NCBI RefSeq assembly: GCF_026151205.1
Contig: NC_087082.1
Span: 20,298,494 to 20,362,493, forward strand
DNA length: 64,000 nucleotides
Direction of reading: 5' to 3'
Source: Bolinopsis microptera
Taxonomy: Eukaryota > Ctenophora > Tentaculata > Lobata > Bolinopsidae
The translations under genes were made by a program, and so were the position numbers. Below are positions 47,728-60,365 of this stretch, in pieces. How positions within the stretch are numbered: position 1 is the stretch's first letter; each line of letters begins with the position of its first letter. Under the pieces are notes generated by a model. It saw nothing but the letters and a program-made list of their open reading frames with translations, did no database searches and was not told the origin of the DNA.

Positions 47728-48675
47728 GGAGGGTTGGGTTAGGGTGGTGGAGGGTTGGGTTAGGGTGGTGGAGGGTTGGGTTAGGGTGGTGGAGGGTTGG
47801 GTTAGGGTGGTGGAAGGTTGGGTTAGGGTGGTGGAAGGTTGGGTTAGGGTGGTGGAGGGTTGGGTTAGGGTGGTGGAGGGTTGGGTTAGGGTGGTGGAAG
47901 GTTGGGTTAGGGTGGTGGAGGGTTGGGTTAGGGTGGTGGAGGGTTGGGTTAGGGTGGTGGAAGGTTGGGTTAGGGTGGTGGAGGGTTGGGTTAGGGTGGT
48001 GGAGGGTTGGGTTAGGGTGGTGGAGGTTGGGTTAGGGTGGTGGAAGGTTGGGTTAGGGTGGTGGAAGGTTGGGTTAGGGTGGTGGAAGGTTGGGTTAGGG
48101 TGGTGGAGGGTTGGGTTAGGACTTAGGATGGTGGAGGGTTGGGTTAGGACTTAGGATGGTGGAGGGTTGGGTTAGGGTGGTGGAGGGTTGGGTTAGTGTG
48201 GTGGAGGGTTGGGTTAGGGTGGTGGAGGGTTGGGTTAGGGTGGTGGAGGGTTGGGTTAGGATGGTGGAGGGTTGGGTTAGGGTGGTGGAGGGTTGGGTTA
48301 GGGTGGTGGAGGTTGGGTTAGGGTGGTGGAGGTTGGGTTAGGGTGGTGGAGGGTTGGGTTAGGGTGGTGGAGGGTTGGGTTAGGGTGGTGGAGGGTTGGG
48401 TTAGGACTTAGGATGGTGGAGGGTTGGGTTAGGACTTAGGATGGTGGAGGGTTGGGTTAGGGTGGTGGAGGGTTGGGTTAGGGTGGTGGAGGTTGGGTGA
48501 GGGTGGTGGAGGTTGGGTTAGGGTGGTGGAGAGTTGGGTTAGGGTGGTGGAGGGTTGGGTTAGGATGGTGGAGGGTTAGGTTAGGATGGTGGAGGGTTGG
48601 GTTAGGATGGTGGAGGGTTGGGTTAGGGTGGTGGAGGGTTGGGTTAGGGTGGTGGAGGGTTGGGTTAGGTTGGTG
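47728..48675. repeat. G-rich 21-bp minisatellite with TTAGGG
   Basis: About 44 units of a 21-bp G-rich sequence built from GGTTGGGTTAGGGTGGTGGA plus one G or A. 20-bp and GGACTTAGGAT-linker variants occur in repeated order (about 48120-48155 and 48400-48440). Each unit contains a telomere-like GGGTTAGGG and four G-runs. Open frames through it (VEGWVRV) are a by-product of the 21-bp period. Confidence 0.95.
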
Positions 48676-51600
48676 ATGGTGGCCTGAATACAGGCTGTAT
48701 TGGACCAGCCTTCTTGACTCGCCCAGTTAATATCTGTGGTACAAGCTGTTACTCAGTTTACTGTGTGCTTACAATAAACCCGTCACAAAGAATTGATCTG
48801 GGTTATGATCTATATAATACACGGATAGAATTGTACTATTATTTATTATTGATGACCTAAGGACCCAATTACCAATTTGATATTTCTTCATTTCCGTCTT
48901 AAATATCGTCTAATCATTATTTGATTGTAGAAAAATGATAAAAATGTTTAAGTTGAAAACTTAACTACATAACAATTTCAATTGGTATGCCCTTGATTAT
49001 GGTGTACAACAAGACGTACGGACAGTCGAGTCGTAGATTTTATTGCAACAGCTGATCTTCTAATAAGCAGTAATTAAGTAATCATGCCATTCAATAGTAA
49101 TTCGATATTAACGGAAATTGAGTTTACGACCGCCGCGCTGGTAAGATTAATTTTAATCATCATGGATAATTTATATCGACAAAAATGCTTCACTATGATT
49201 TATTGATCGAAGTATAATAATATGCTTATCATTTCTTATAAAAACAAGTATTAAAAAAGAAAAATGTCGCCTTATTTATTTCGCAGCTTAATAACAGTAA
49301 GAATTACTGTTACTATATATTATCAACCATTGTGGCAAGCTTAATTGTACGATCTGCTGAACATTTAAAATTTCAGCCCCAGTTTGGTTTAGTAAAATGT
49401 CTTTAAAACGTCTTCAGAGATCCATCACTAATTCTACAATTTTCCACAGCTCTGCAGTATAACTGCATAATAATAATTATCATAATGTTTTCTATGAACG
49501 TTTTTAAAACTCATTGTTTGTATATAATATACTGCTATACAGTGGACGTCCATTGACAGAGCATTTGACCGATCACAATAGCTTGTCGAGGTGGTTTGAA
49601 AACGACATGCTTGCTGCTGATACTTGCTGTCCTTCCATTGGTGGGGACCGGTCACGTGACTCTCAATCCTGCTTGCTGATTGGCTGGCCGTTGTTTGAAA
49701 TATCATATTTGCTTGATTAGACCGTAACATGAGAGGTCAGGACATGTATTATTATGTACGCCCTCACTGGAGCGCAGTCATGGTGGGATCTGTTGCGGAA
49801 ATCATTCATTAATCAGTGTCTCAATGTCCGGCTCTCCGGCAGCTACACTCCCCGTGGTAAAATGTCACACTTTGTTACGCTAATTGTAACACTTTCTGTT
49901 ATACTCCCTGTGACACTGTCCACAAGCAGCTCAATATGTTAAGTTTAGAGTCTGGATAGTATACAGTGTATACAGACGGTATTAGATCAGAGGAGAGTTG
50001 CTTGCATGACAAGATAAGGGCAGGACCATGTAATATAGGATAGTCTCAGAGAAGTGTTCTGCTACATACTACTATATATAGTATATATTATATACTATTA
50101 TATATATATACTATTATATATACTACTATATTGAGTATATATACTACTATATACTATATAGTATTATATATACTATTATATATACTACTATATAGTATAA
50201 ACTACTGTTATATCCTTATATCATGAAGTTCTCTACTACTCAAAGTAAACTGTTTAACACTATGGTTTTGGTTGGTTTATAGAGCTACACGCCACATATG
50301 TCCAGGTTCATTATAATATATAATGTAGGACTTCTAGGCAATGTGCTTGGTTGTGGGACACACTCAACTAGGGAAGTTGAGAGGCCTCAAATCAAGTCTC
50401 ATTAAAGAGATATCAACAGAGTGTGAGCCACTGCCAGACTAACCTGTGATTAGAGTTTGCCAGGCTCTATGAGTGTGGCAGAGAGTGTCTTCTTTGTCCT
50501 ATCCTTTGTTCGTGATGCTGATAACAGACTCTTGTTGTAGGTGGTGGTGACAAAAACTCATTTGCATGATTGGGTCTAGAGATGGGTCGATTGTGAACTG
50601 TGAAGTGTGCTATAAATAAGTGATAAAGATGCCACCAGTGGCAAAAGTAAGGGTAACATGATAGATGTGGTTAAATAATTAAACGTACTGCTCAGTACCG
50701 TAATTATAAAACCATTATCTGAGAACTTGTCTCAACATAGAAGATCTAAATGACATGAGGTCTAAACTGGGTCGATTGAAAAGTGAGCTACAGATTAGCG
50801 GCTGGGAAAAACAAAGGGATAGAGATTAGTGATTAACTATGCACTATGCAGGTAATCAGTACCTAGGTGCTGAGTGAACGTTTGGCAGACCGTAAAATCC
50901 GAAAGAAAAACTGTTAATGATTTAAACATCCTAGAATTAAGTGCCACAACCATGAGGTTATAAAGTCAAGAGGGTCTAAAATGGATCTAATTGTATAATG
51001 TGCTACCGAGAAAAGTACTTAGCAAAGTACCATGAGGTAATTAAGCTACTAGGGGATAAATGGTGATCGTGAGATAATAATTAAAAACCATGCCTCATGA
51101 TAGACGATAAAGTGAGTATATGAATGGAAAGAGGTACAGAAATAGCTCCGGTAATTATAGATGGGAACAAATAAGATGATTATGTACGGAGCTGAAATAT
51201 AGAGGATAGAGGAGAGAATAAATTGCTAAGACATTAAATGGGCAGATTGAAGTTTGAACTATTAAAAGAAACCGTGTCTTCACAAAGAGGGTCTAAATAA
51301 CGACTTCTAAGTGTTGGGGCTAATGAAAGGATGCTGCAAAATAATATCAGAGAATATATATAACTTAAGAAAGAAAGAAGTAAAGGGGATAAAATGGATG
51401 CTGTAAACAAGCGAAGTGGTCATAAATGACGGGCAATATGGCCGGTATCCAGAAAGTAGAATAAATATAAGCTCTGGTGTTTTAAAACGTTGAGCATGAA
51501 CCTGAGAACTAAATTGGAATGTTGTGATGCAGGGTATGGATGTGGTGCTGGTTGTGGTGAGTGTTCAAGAGTTGTCCAGCCACGAAGTATGGGCTAAAAT

Positions 51601-52969
51601 ACACAAACATGTAAACATACACAATGCAAAGGAATTGGTAGCCGCCACACCTGACCAAGCAAGTGAACGAGTAGAAGTCAGGTGCAGTAAGGCAACAACT
51701 AGTGAAGTATTTGGAATTTGAGTCCAATGTTAGGCAGGATATTGGACAAGGAACCAGCATCTAGTGATCTTCTGAGGAGAAGTCCGAGTGAAGATAAATT
51801 TAACAGTGTTTTTATACAATGTTTTTATACTGCACCGTTGTTGTGCTGTACTTTGTATGGTTAGGTTTCATATACTGAGCAAAACAGTATCATGCTTCCT
51901 TGGTGCATGGCGAAAAAGAACTACGTGCGTGGGCAAGAGTGTACATTGTACGATCATGTGACACTGGCAAGAGCGCGAGTAACGGAACTATGTGGAAGAG
52001 AGACAAAAGTAGAAGCAAAGCTGAGTGAGTAAATCGTGAATAATAGGAGTCTGACGACTGCAAGGTAATAAATACAGTGTCCAGAAACTGAAAACTAATT
52101 AGAAGTAGATAGTGCTGCTGTAAGTGTAAGAGTGTAGATAATGTAAAAGAAAAAGTCGAACTTTATGCGCGAAAAGAGTGCACAATCAAGTGACACTGGC
52201 GAGAGAGCGCGAGCGTGAGCAACAGGAAACTAACAAAGTGCAATAGACAGGTGATACTAAAGAAAGCGCACGCATGAGTAACAGGACTCTAGTCTTCACA
52301 ATGTCGAATGAGTACACTAACCAGGTAACTCTAAGGAGAGCGCACGCGTGAGTAACAAGACTCTATCGAAGGGATCTCAAACACGAAGCGCACGAAAGCT
52401 AGAGTATAACGTGAGTAAAAGGACTCTGACGACTACTATGTTACAGAAAAAGTGACCAGAAACTGAAAACTTAATGAGTAGATCAAGAATTTAAAGAGGT
52501 GCAGAATACCAGCTGTAAAGAAAAATCCTGTTTAAAATGGAAGAGTGCAGATATAATTATAAGTAAAGGTGAAGCCGATTGTAAAGTCTTAATAAAACTT
52601 CAGCGCAAAAGAAATAGTGTTTGGATTTGAAGGGTGAGACACCAAACCGTGAACGGACTTCATTCTCTGTGAGACCAGATTTCGGCTTTGACAGCAGAGC
52701 GGAGTTGTAGTGAAACTTAGCCAAAATCGCTTTATGTCAGAATCCTGTTTAACACTATAGTCCTCTACTGTAGAGGACTATGTTTAACACTATAGTCCTC
52801 TACTGTTATGTAATGCTTGCGGAGTAGGTACTTACTGTTGCTCTAGTACTTCTAGTGATTCCAACAAGTGGTCCTGACATACTACTACTACTTGAAATAG
52901 TGTTCTGTATAACGATATTACTACAGCAACTAACAGTAATGTTGTGGCAGTAGGAAGTATTAGTAACTG
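48676..52969. other. Long region without recognisable genes
   Basis: Moderately AT-rich. 50085-50205 is a TATATACTATTA-type low-complexity stretch. About 51950-52440 contains repeated segments with GCGCACGCGTGAGTAACA and GACTCT. At 52756-52806 a short hairpin/duplication, TATAGTCCTCTACTGT, occurs. Small open frames have no recognisable domains. Confidence 0.45.
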
Positions 52970-53115
52970 ATTTAGGTTAGTTACTAAGTTAGTTACTAGG
53001 TTAGTTACTAGTTTAGTCACTAAGTTAGTTACTAAGTTAGTTACTAGGTTAGTTACTAGTTTAGTCACTAAGTTAGTTACTAAGTTAGTTACTAGGTTAG
53101 TTACTAGTTTAGTTA
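52970..53115. repeat. TTAGTTACTA(A/G)G tandem repeat
   Basis: About 12 imperfect 12-bp units, TTAGTTACTAAG / TTAGTTACTAGG / TTAGTCACTAAG, arranged in a repeated order of variants. Confidence 0.9.
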
Positions 53116-54126
53116 CTATGTTACATGATGTGTAGACCTACAGTATACTGTGATAAAGTTAATTGGTAGCTATGACGTGTATAAATTGCTGTGGAAGAAC
53201 AAATCGCAAGGTATGTCTACTGGTTCAGAGAATAAGGCTGGCTTGTAGCTGCAGTAGCACACTCATTTGAAAAGCCAGAAGATTGCTGCTGGCTGCAGGA
53301 CGCAGATTGAAAGCTGGCTGCAGGATGCAGACAGATTAACTACGCTATATATGAGCTAAGAGCTGATCGTGACGCAGTGTAAGTTTGGTGGTTGTCTCCA
53401 CCCATACTATGGCTATGATTCATGATCCTAAAACTCATTACGGATTATATCCAATGAACTGAGCTGACGTCTCAGCTTCAACTCTGAAATGGACGCATCA
53501 TGTGTCAGGCTCATTGGTTTACGTACTGTAGTACTCATTGAACCATTAATGCACCTGCTTTACGCAGATTTACGCAGATTTACGTTATATCGGCGGGTTC
53601 CAATTCGTGGAGCTCTGTATTACTCCAGTAGCAGGGAGGGTCTGTATGATTTGTGCAGGGCTCTGTGGCAACATTTCCTCGTCTGCCATTACACTCTACT
53701 ATACGTCACAGTGAGTCTAGCTGCGTGTATAATTGGTCAATTAAGTGATTATCTCCAACTCATCAAGTGATTAACTCTCACTCCCCAGCACAACCAGTGA
53801 GAGATACTACTACCTGGAGTCTGGAGTCTCTCTCTCTCTCTCTACACCAGTGGAGATGTAGAGTACTTGTGTGGACAATGTGGATTATGTGTGGATAATG
53901 TGTAGGAGTGTGTTATATATGAGAGGTTTAGAAAGAGAGCCCGCTGCCTGATATTACTCATACTACTGAGGGGAGATTTGTGTGGGGGTAGGTAGTGTAT
54001 TACACATGATATAAGAGAGGGGTAACAGCTGCTGATTGCACGTGGGAACACATGTATTGTATACCTGACTACACTATCAAGTGTATAATGGTCAGAGGTT
54101 CAGGTTTTGGGGGCCGTTTGTATGGC
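53116..54126. other. Intergenic, no gene seen
   Basis: No supportable exon. Contains a CTGGCTGCAGGA duplication near 53285-53330 and a short (CT)n at 53826-53841. Confidence 0.45.
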
Positions 54127-55125
54127 TTACCTTCTACCTCCACCCCCGCCTGCTTCTACATCCACCCCCGGCTGCTTCTACCTCCACGCCGGCTGCTTCT
54201 ACCTCCACCCCCGGCTGCTTCTACCTCCACCCCCGGCAGCTTCATTACCTTCTACCTCCACCCCCGGCAGCTTCATCACCTTCTACCTCCACCCCCGGCA
54301 GCTTCATTACCTTCTACCTCCACCCCGGCTGCTTCTACCTCCATCCCCGGCAGCTTCATTACCTTCTACCTCCACCCCCGGCAGCTTCATTACCTTCTAC
54401 CTCCACCCCCGGCAGCTTCATTACCTTCTACCTCCACCCCCGGCTGCTTCATTACCTTCTACCTCCACCCCCGGCTGCTTCTACCTCCACCCCCGGCTGC
54501 TTCTACCTCCACCCCCGGCAGCTTCATTACCTTCTACCTCCAACCCGGCTGCTTCTACCTCCACCCCCGGCAGCTTCATTACCTTCTACCTCCACCCCCG
54601 GCAGCTTCATTACCTTCTACCTCCACCCCGGCTACTTCATTACCTTCTACCTCCACCCCGGCTGCTTCATTACCTTCTACCTCCACCCCCGGCAGCTTCA
54701 TTACCTTCTACCTCCACCCCCGGCAGCTTCATTACCTTCTACCTCCACCCCCGGCAGCTTCATTACCTTCTACCTCCACCCCGGCTGCTTCTACCTCCAC
54801 CCCCGGCAGCTTCATTACCTTCTACCTCCACCCCCGGCAGCTTCATTACCTTCTACCTCCACCCCCGGCTGCTTTATTACCTTCTACCTCCACCCCCGGC
54901 TGCTTCATTACCTTCTACCTCCACCACGGCTGCTTCTACCTCCATCCCCGGCAGCTTCATTACCTTCTACCTCCACCCCCGGCAGCTTCATTACCTTCTA
55001 CCTCCACCCCCGGCAGCTTCATTACCTTCTACCTCCACCCCCGGCTGCTTCATTACCTTCTACCTCCACCCCCGGCTGCTTCTACCTCCACCCCCGGCAG
55101 CTTTTACCTACACCCCCGGCTGCTT
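54127..55125. repeat. 1-kb minisatellite, proline/serine-like in all three forward frames
   Basis: Units of CTTCTACCTCCACCCCCGGC, with or without an AGCTTCATTAC insert, give 18-21 and 31-33 bp unit lengths. None contains a forward stop, so frames of 353, 369 and 401 residues overlap across it. The minus strand repeats AAG followed by GTAATG, and GGAG followed by GTAGAA, donor-like sites. No initiating exon, conserved frame or domain indicates a protein. Confidence 0.9.
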
Positions 55126-55228
55126 CATTTCGATTCGAATGAAGAAGATTATGTCAGATAAGATGGTCTACTCTAACTCTGGAGCTCTGGGAGCCTCGTA
55201 TCGAAGTCGGGGCTTTCTTCCTAAGGTT

Positions 55229-55345
55229 GATCAACATATCCTACATATTCTACATATCCTACATACTCTACATATCCTACATATCCTACATATCCTAAAT
55301 ATCCTACATTAACATATCCTACATATCCTACAAATCATACAGTTC
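55229..55345. repeat. (ATATCCTAC)n repeat
   Basis: Nine-bp units ATATCCTAC / ATACTCTAC / ATATTCTAC, about 11 copies. Confidence 0.85.
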
Positions 55346-55838
55346 CCTATCATATATTATAATACATTTAGTTAAACTTAATTCGTGGCAGGAATCTTGA
55401 TTATTAATTGCTTTTATGATGTAAGAAATCTTTATTGTGAATACCAACTTTTAAGTGCGATATTCTCTTTGTTCTTTAAAGCTCTCCTGAGTTTTGGCAA
55501 TCTTTCTAATAAAACGGAATTGCCTCTGCTCCAATTTGTAATGGTTAAGTTACACCCAATTTGGCGGGTCTGATAATTGATATATTCGAGTTAAACGACC
55601 GGTAGGTTTCATAGTTCATTTGCTTTATTTTAACTTATAAAATAATGTCTTTACTATAAAGTCAGAATTACTCTCGATGACATTACTACAGCAGTAAATC
55701 TCCCTCGTTGGGTGTAAGAGTGTAAGACACACTAAATTGGCTGTGTGAAGGCAAATGGCAGAGTTACTGAGATGTACATCATAAGCTGGTTTAGCTGCAC
55801 CATCAACTAGCTACTGAAGTGAAGATTGCGGTGATTAA
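55346..55838. other. Intergenic, no gene seen
   Basis: No supportable exon. Confidence 0.45.
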
Positions 55839-55926
55839 AGTGGTGAAAGTGGTGAAAGTGGTGAAAGTGGTGAAAGTGGTGAAAGTGGTGAAAGTGGTGA
55901 AAGTGGTGAAAGTGGTGAAAGTGGTG
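55839..55926. repeat. (GTGGTGAAA)n repeat
   Basis: About ten perfect 9-bp units. Confidence 0.95.
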
Positions 55927-56913
55927 GATGTGGTGGAAACTGAGCGTGTAACGATATAACAGTGAAGTGGTTAACTGGTCAAGTGATCTAGGATTTCCTG
56001 CTGGGGGAGGACAATATCTTTCAATTAATTAATTCTGCTCGTTATTATATTATGGTAGTATCAATATATCGCGTGACTAATACTTATTACATACGGTGGA
56101 AACCTAGGATTCAAGTACGACAGAGATCTTCAATCCTAATGTCGATCCAGCATCAGTTCATAGTTGTCTCAATCCTTAGAGCTAAAGATGAAACAGTATC
56201 TCTAATGTGACAGTCAAATAATATTGTATATTATGTTGAATATTTAAAATGCAGTACGGATGGTAGGAATGTGGCGGTTGTCATGCCGTTGTGTGGCTAT
56301 AACCAGTTACCATGACACTCAAGACAGTAACCACGACAGTAACAGTCTTAGTCACCTGGTTACTGGGGACTCTTAGAGATATCTTGTTTTGAATAAATGA
56401 GATATTTATCAAGCTATTTGAATCATAAAATGTAAAAAGTTGTATCAAGTATATTACATTTACATAATTTTAAAGTAAACATCATCACTGTGATCCACGG
56501 AAAGGAATCTTCCAGTATCAAAATTTAAAGTTTCACGCTATTGGCGCAGATGCGCGTCGTCTAGTCCCGGAATTGTTACTCCTAGCTCTGGCCCGGCCCT
56601 TGTCCTTTTTAAATGCCAAAAATCGGAGAAAAAACTGTTCAATTTAACTTTAATAAACTGAATAGCTTCATTTACCCAGCTTGTATCAAATTTCGTATTA
56701 CAAGATAATTGTAACTTTTAAAATGTTGTATCTTTAAAAATCTTAAATTATCGGAAATGTAGTCAAATTTGAAATTTGTCGGAAAAAAATGTTAGGCAAA
56801 TATTAAATAGTAATTCGGGAAAGGAATTACCCGCGGTAAATCGGGGTGTGGTAAATTCGGGTTTTACTATATTACAGTTATCGAATTAGAAAATTCGAGT
56901 AGCAGTAAACACA
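55927..56913. other. Region downstream of the Ly6 gene, no gene seen
   Basis: No supportable exon. The 3' UTR of the minus-strand Ly6-like gene must lie in its upper part; no AATAAA is evident close to the stop. Confidence 0.45.
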
Positions 56914-57384
56914 TTAGTAATACTGTCCAAGAAGAGCACACAGAAGAGACACTACTCCCATCAGAAGAGAAACCCCGGGCACTTTGCCAGCATTACAATA
57001 ATCCCTTCCCATGCAAATTTTAGTATTGCACGTCGTGAAGGAGCTAACGTTAATACTTGCAGCTGTGAACTTTTCCTTCAACTTCTCTTCCTCATTTTGG
57101 CACATATCATCGACCTTAGTCGAGTTCCAGCACTCTTTTACCAACGTGGTTGCTCTCCCAGGTACTCCCGCCATGTTGATTTTAAAACTCAGTGATAGGC
57201 TGGAACAAGCGTCCTCAAATACGTCACATCCGAATTTGCTGGATTCATTGCACTTCACTTGGTTTGGGATCGTGCTTTCTTTTCCATTGATTTGGTAGGT
57301 ACCTTCAATGCAGTTGTGGCATCTGAGAGAGTGTAAACCTACGAGGAGTACAGCTGCAGTGGCCAGAGCGAGCAGGCAGTTCAT
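56914..57384 (-). CDS. Ly6/uPAR-type three-finger protein, GPI-anchored, single exon
   Basis: 156 residues from ATG at 57384. The N-terminus MNCLLALATAAVLLVGLHS is a signal peptide, and maturation would leave LRCHNC, the typical Ly6 opening. The mature part has ten cysteines, enough for five disulfides, ending TCNTKICMGRDYCN (a Cys-Asn end as in the family). After it comes a short spacer and a hydrophobic tail (VSLLMGVVSLLCALL), as in GPI-anchored members. Two or more N-glycosylation sites are visible (NES, NVS, NST). No introns, whereas Ly6 genes usually have them, so retroposition or a lineage-specific single exon is possible. Probably cell-surface; ligand unknown. Confidence 0.8.
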   Translation of the reverse strand: MNCLLALATAAVLLVGLHSLRCHNCIEGTYQINGKESTIPNQVKCNESSKFGCDVFEDACSSLSLSFKINMAGVPGRATTLVKECWNSTKVDDMCQNEEEKLKEKFTAASINVSSFTTCNTKICMGRDYCNAGKVPGVSLLMGVVSLLCALLGQYY

Positions 57385-59349
57385 TGTGTTCCTTTATTTC
57401 TGAGGGTTTTCAGGTTTGTAATCATTGTAATATTATATATTATGTCATTTGAATTTTAAGGACAATTTTGAACATCAGGTGGCAAAAAATTTAAATCAGA
57501 AATTTCACTTAAAAAAAGAAAGATTTAATGAACTGAAACACTTTCTGTACGGCCTAGCAAGGCCTAGAATGAACCTATTTTCAGTTTTAAGAAATGTTTT
57601 AATAGAAGTAGAGGTATACATCATTTTTGTGAAATTAATGAAATTAAAGACATGGCAAAGTGCAAGTGTTGTGACAATTAGTATTGGTACAGATTACCGG
57701 TATTCATTTATTAATCTTTTTTTTGTGTACTACGATCCTGTTCAACGATAAGTACATTGCTGCAAAAATGGCGACCGCCAACTAGCGTGCAACAAGAAAT
57801 AACTATAAATTTCAGCTGAATACTGGGAATAACATGCCGCTAAAATAATGTCAAGCAAATGGAGAATAAATACCAAATTGTTGCCATAATCGCATGGCTG
57901 GCAGTATTGGCGTCACGAGAAATAAATACTGGGTATTTGAAACATTTTATCTCCTTAGAAATACAGGCTATTCTATTCAACATTTTTATCTGCCTAGCGT
58001 TACAAAGGAGTATGTCTATTGAATTACACGATTTTACTGATACGCTTCACTTTCCAGTGATATGTTAACTAGTTTAAATAGCATTTAGTGCTGTTTTCAA
58101 ATATTTTAGAAGCAATGCTTATCTCGTAAAGATAAGATAGGAGACTTGTAAGGTAAGAAAGGTATGAACTAGCCCTACATTGTATTTTTACGTGCACTTA
58201 TGTCTCCAACCTGAAACTCATATTTCCATAATATTATAAGATATAAGTGAATAAGAACATAAACATTTTATTAAAGAAAATTCAAACCCCACGTTATATA
58301 TTAAGAATAAACTAATTAAGTAATTAAGAGCCCTTTATCTAGATCTATTTAAACATATTGTGAAAACAACTCACCTACAGAGCTTACTTTAGTCTTCGCA
58401 GTAGAAGTGCTACAAAGGGTGAGTAGGCAGACAGCTCACAACAGTCGAGCTTGCTTAGGACTATATAATCTTATTTAAGTAATAGAGGCACTCTATTTGT
58501 AAGTACTGCAGTACAGACGATTTGAACAACTTAAGGATATTATTCTCTGATAGAGTAGGATGTAAGAAATTAAGTTCAGCTTTCAGGTCCCATCGAAGTC
58601 ACCCACCACAGAGCTAGGGATTCCAATTCGCTCATCCTGACTACAAGGACACACTGATAATGAGTAGTCTTGGCACTTCTCCCTCCAGTAACCACTTTTC
58701 AGTTTTCAGGTCTTTTCAGTTAAGACAGCTAATGCGTTAGGGCTGACACACGCTAGACACAGGCTCGTGATAAGACAGTGTTAGGGATTTTAACTCTGAC
58801 TACGAGGACACACTGATAACGAGGATTCCTGGCACTTCTTCCTCCAGTAACCACTTTTCAGGGGACCGGGTTAGCTTTGCCACACTCTTTATTGAAGTGT
58901 GACTGGACGCTCTACAATCATCTAGTAGCCAGCAGTGTTTGACTGACACCCCTACTGCAACTGGTTCTATTCAGTTCTACAGCGGAAGTTCTCAACACTC
59001 GAAAACAGTTCATCTCGGACATCCTGCAGAGATGCTTTTTCGCAGCCTGCCCCATTACACGGGGAACCCTTAGATCTACAGTACCCTGGTGGACAGCATA
59101 GCTCACTAAAGCATAGTGGACCTCTTTAGTTCTGAGACGCAAAGCTAACCGGACCAGGAATAAACATCAATGCAATGCTTAGGGGATGCAAATAGGACAT
59201 ACAACGTTTAACGATTTACTCGAACTTTTGATTCATTTTTTAGCTCGACGTTACATGGTATCATTTCAGGACAGATATTCCTTCTTCAGGTTCATTGAGG
59301 AAATCGTACCCGCTATTTGCGTTATACATGGCAAGTATCTGGACTAATG
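57385..59349. other. Intergenic with a duplicated block
   Basis: 58610-58690 and 58795-58865 are two copies of a block containing GACACACTGATAA and TCCAGTAACCACTTTTCAG. Weak open frames near 57449-58068 have no recognisable domain. Confidence 0.45.
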
Positions 59350-59362
59350 ATAACTTAGGATC

Positions 59363-59930
59363 TCAGATTCCCAGGCTGCATTTAAAGCGCTTAATAGCAC
59401 CAGTTTTAACTCCAGGTTCGTTCTGAACATCTCAGACCAACTCAACTCACTAGGTATTCTCATCGAGTAGAACTTCGTTCCAGGACATGAAGGAGTATAT
59501 GGTAAAGAACTAGCAGATGAAATCGCAAGGGACGATCAATCCAACAACATCCCCATAGGTCCAGAACCCTTCCTCCCAATTAGGCCACACTCAGTGACAA
59601 AGGAACATTCCACTTGAGATGTTCCTCCACAAATATAAATACAGGAACTTTAATTTTTCTGGAACTCACATCAGATGGCTTACATGGTCGCTTTCAGGAT
59701 AGGTCACAGCCCACTAGTTTATTTTCAGAACGTGGCAAACAACGTCAACTTCGAGACGCAAGATTGTGAACACTTTTCAGGAGAAGCAGAAACATCCCAG
59801 CACCTCCTCTGCAAGTGCATCCAGATCATGACGTTCAGAATGAGGATAATTGGTAAACTCTACCTTAAAAACAGTAAACTACAATCATATCTTCAAATTT
59901 GTGGAACAGTCGACAAGACTGGATAGGGAA
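59363..59930 (+). pseudogene. RNase H and C-terminal remnant of a LINE
   Basis: 59363-59600 reads, across frame changes, SDSQAAFKAL, a stop, then FVPGHEGVYGKELADEIARD: the end of an RNase HI domain as found in jockey/I-type LINEs. 59675-59926 continues with FRIGHSPL, CEHFSGEAETSQHLLCKC, the zinc-knuckle-like tail of those elements. Stops and frameshifts make it dead. It is unrelated to the two-ORF LINE at 32-36 kb, which has no RNase H. Confidence 0.75.
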
Positions 59931-60284
59931 AACCCTTTTGGGTAACCTCCTAGGATTCTTCACCAGGAACTTTCGCTAAATCCCATACTAGGAACTCAAC
60001 CTAGGCCCATCTCCGCATAGAGACATATCTCCCAGGCTTTGACCTTGCTCGGAAGTCCCTTGTCTGCCCGCAGAAGTACTACAACGGAAGTGGGTTTGCT
60101 CTGAGACAGGTAGTGACAGCTTCAAGACTCCAGGGGTCTGTTGCATTGATATTTATTATTTTATGATTTCGTATATACTTTGGGAGTCCTGGCGTGCAGC
60201 TAGCAGGAGTTGCATTCTGTGGGCACGGTGAGAAGGCCTCCATCTTTTAGTAAGAGGCCAGAAACCGTTGACCAGAACAGAGAG

Positions 60285-60365
60285 AGAGAAGTTCTGGAAT
60301 GTTCTAAAAAGTTCTGGAAGGTTCTGGAAAGTTCTGGAAGGTTCTGAAAAGTTCTGGAAGGTTCT
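60285..60365. repeat. GTTCTGGAA(A/G)(A/G) tandem repeat
   Basis: Repeated GTTCTGGAAG / GTTCTGAAAA units. The same units recur at about 61449-61475 on the far side of the adjacent LINE fragment. Confidence 0.85.

Noticed and set aside
47702..48341. Repeated VEGWVRV protein
   Set aside because: Arises from the 21-bp G-rich minisatellite; several frames are equally open.
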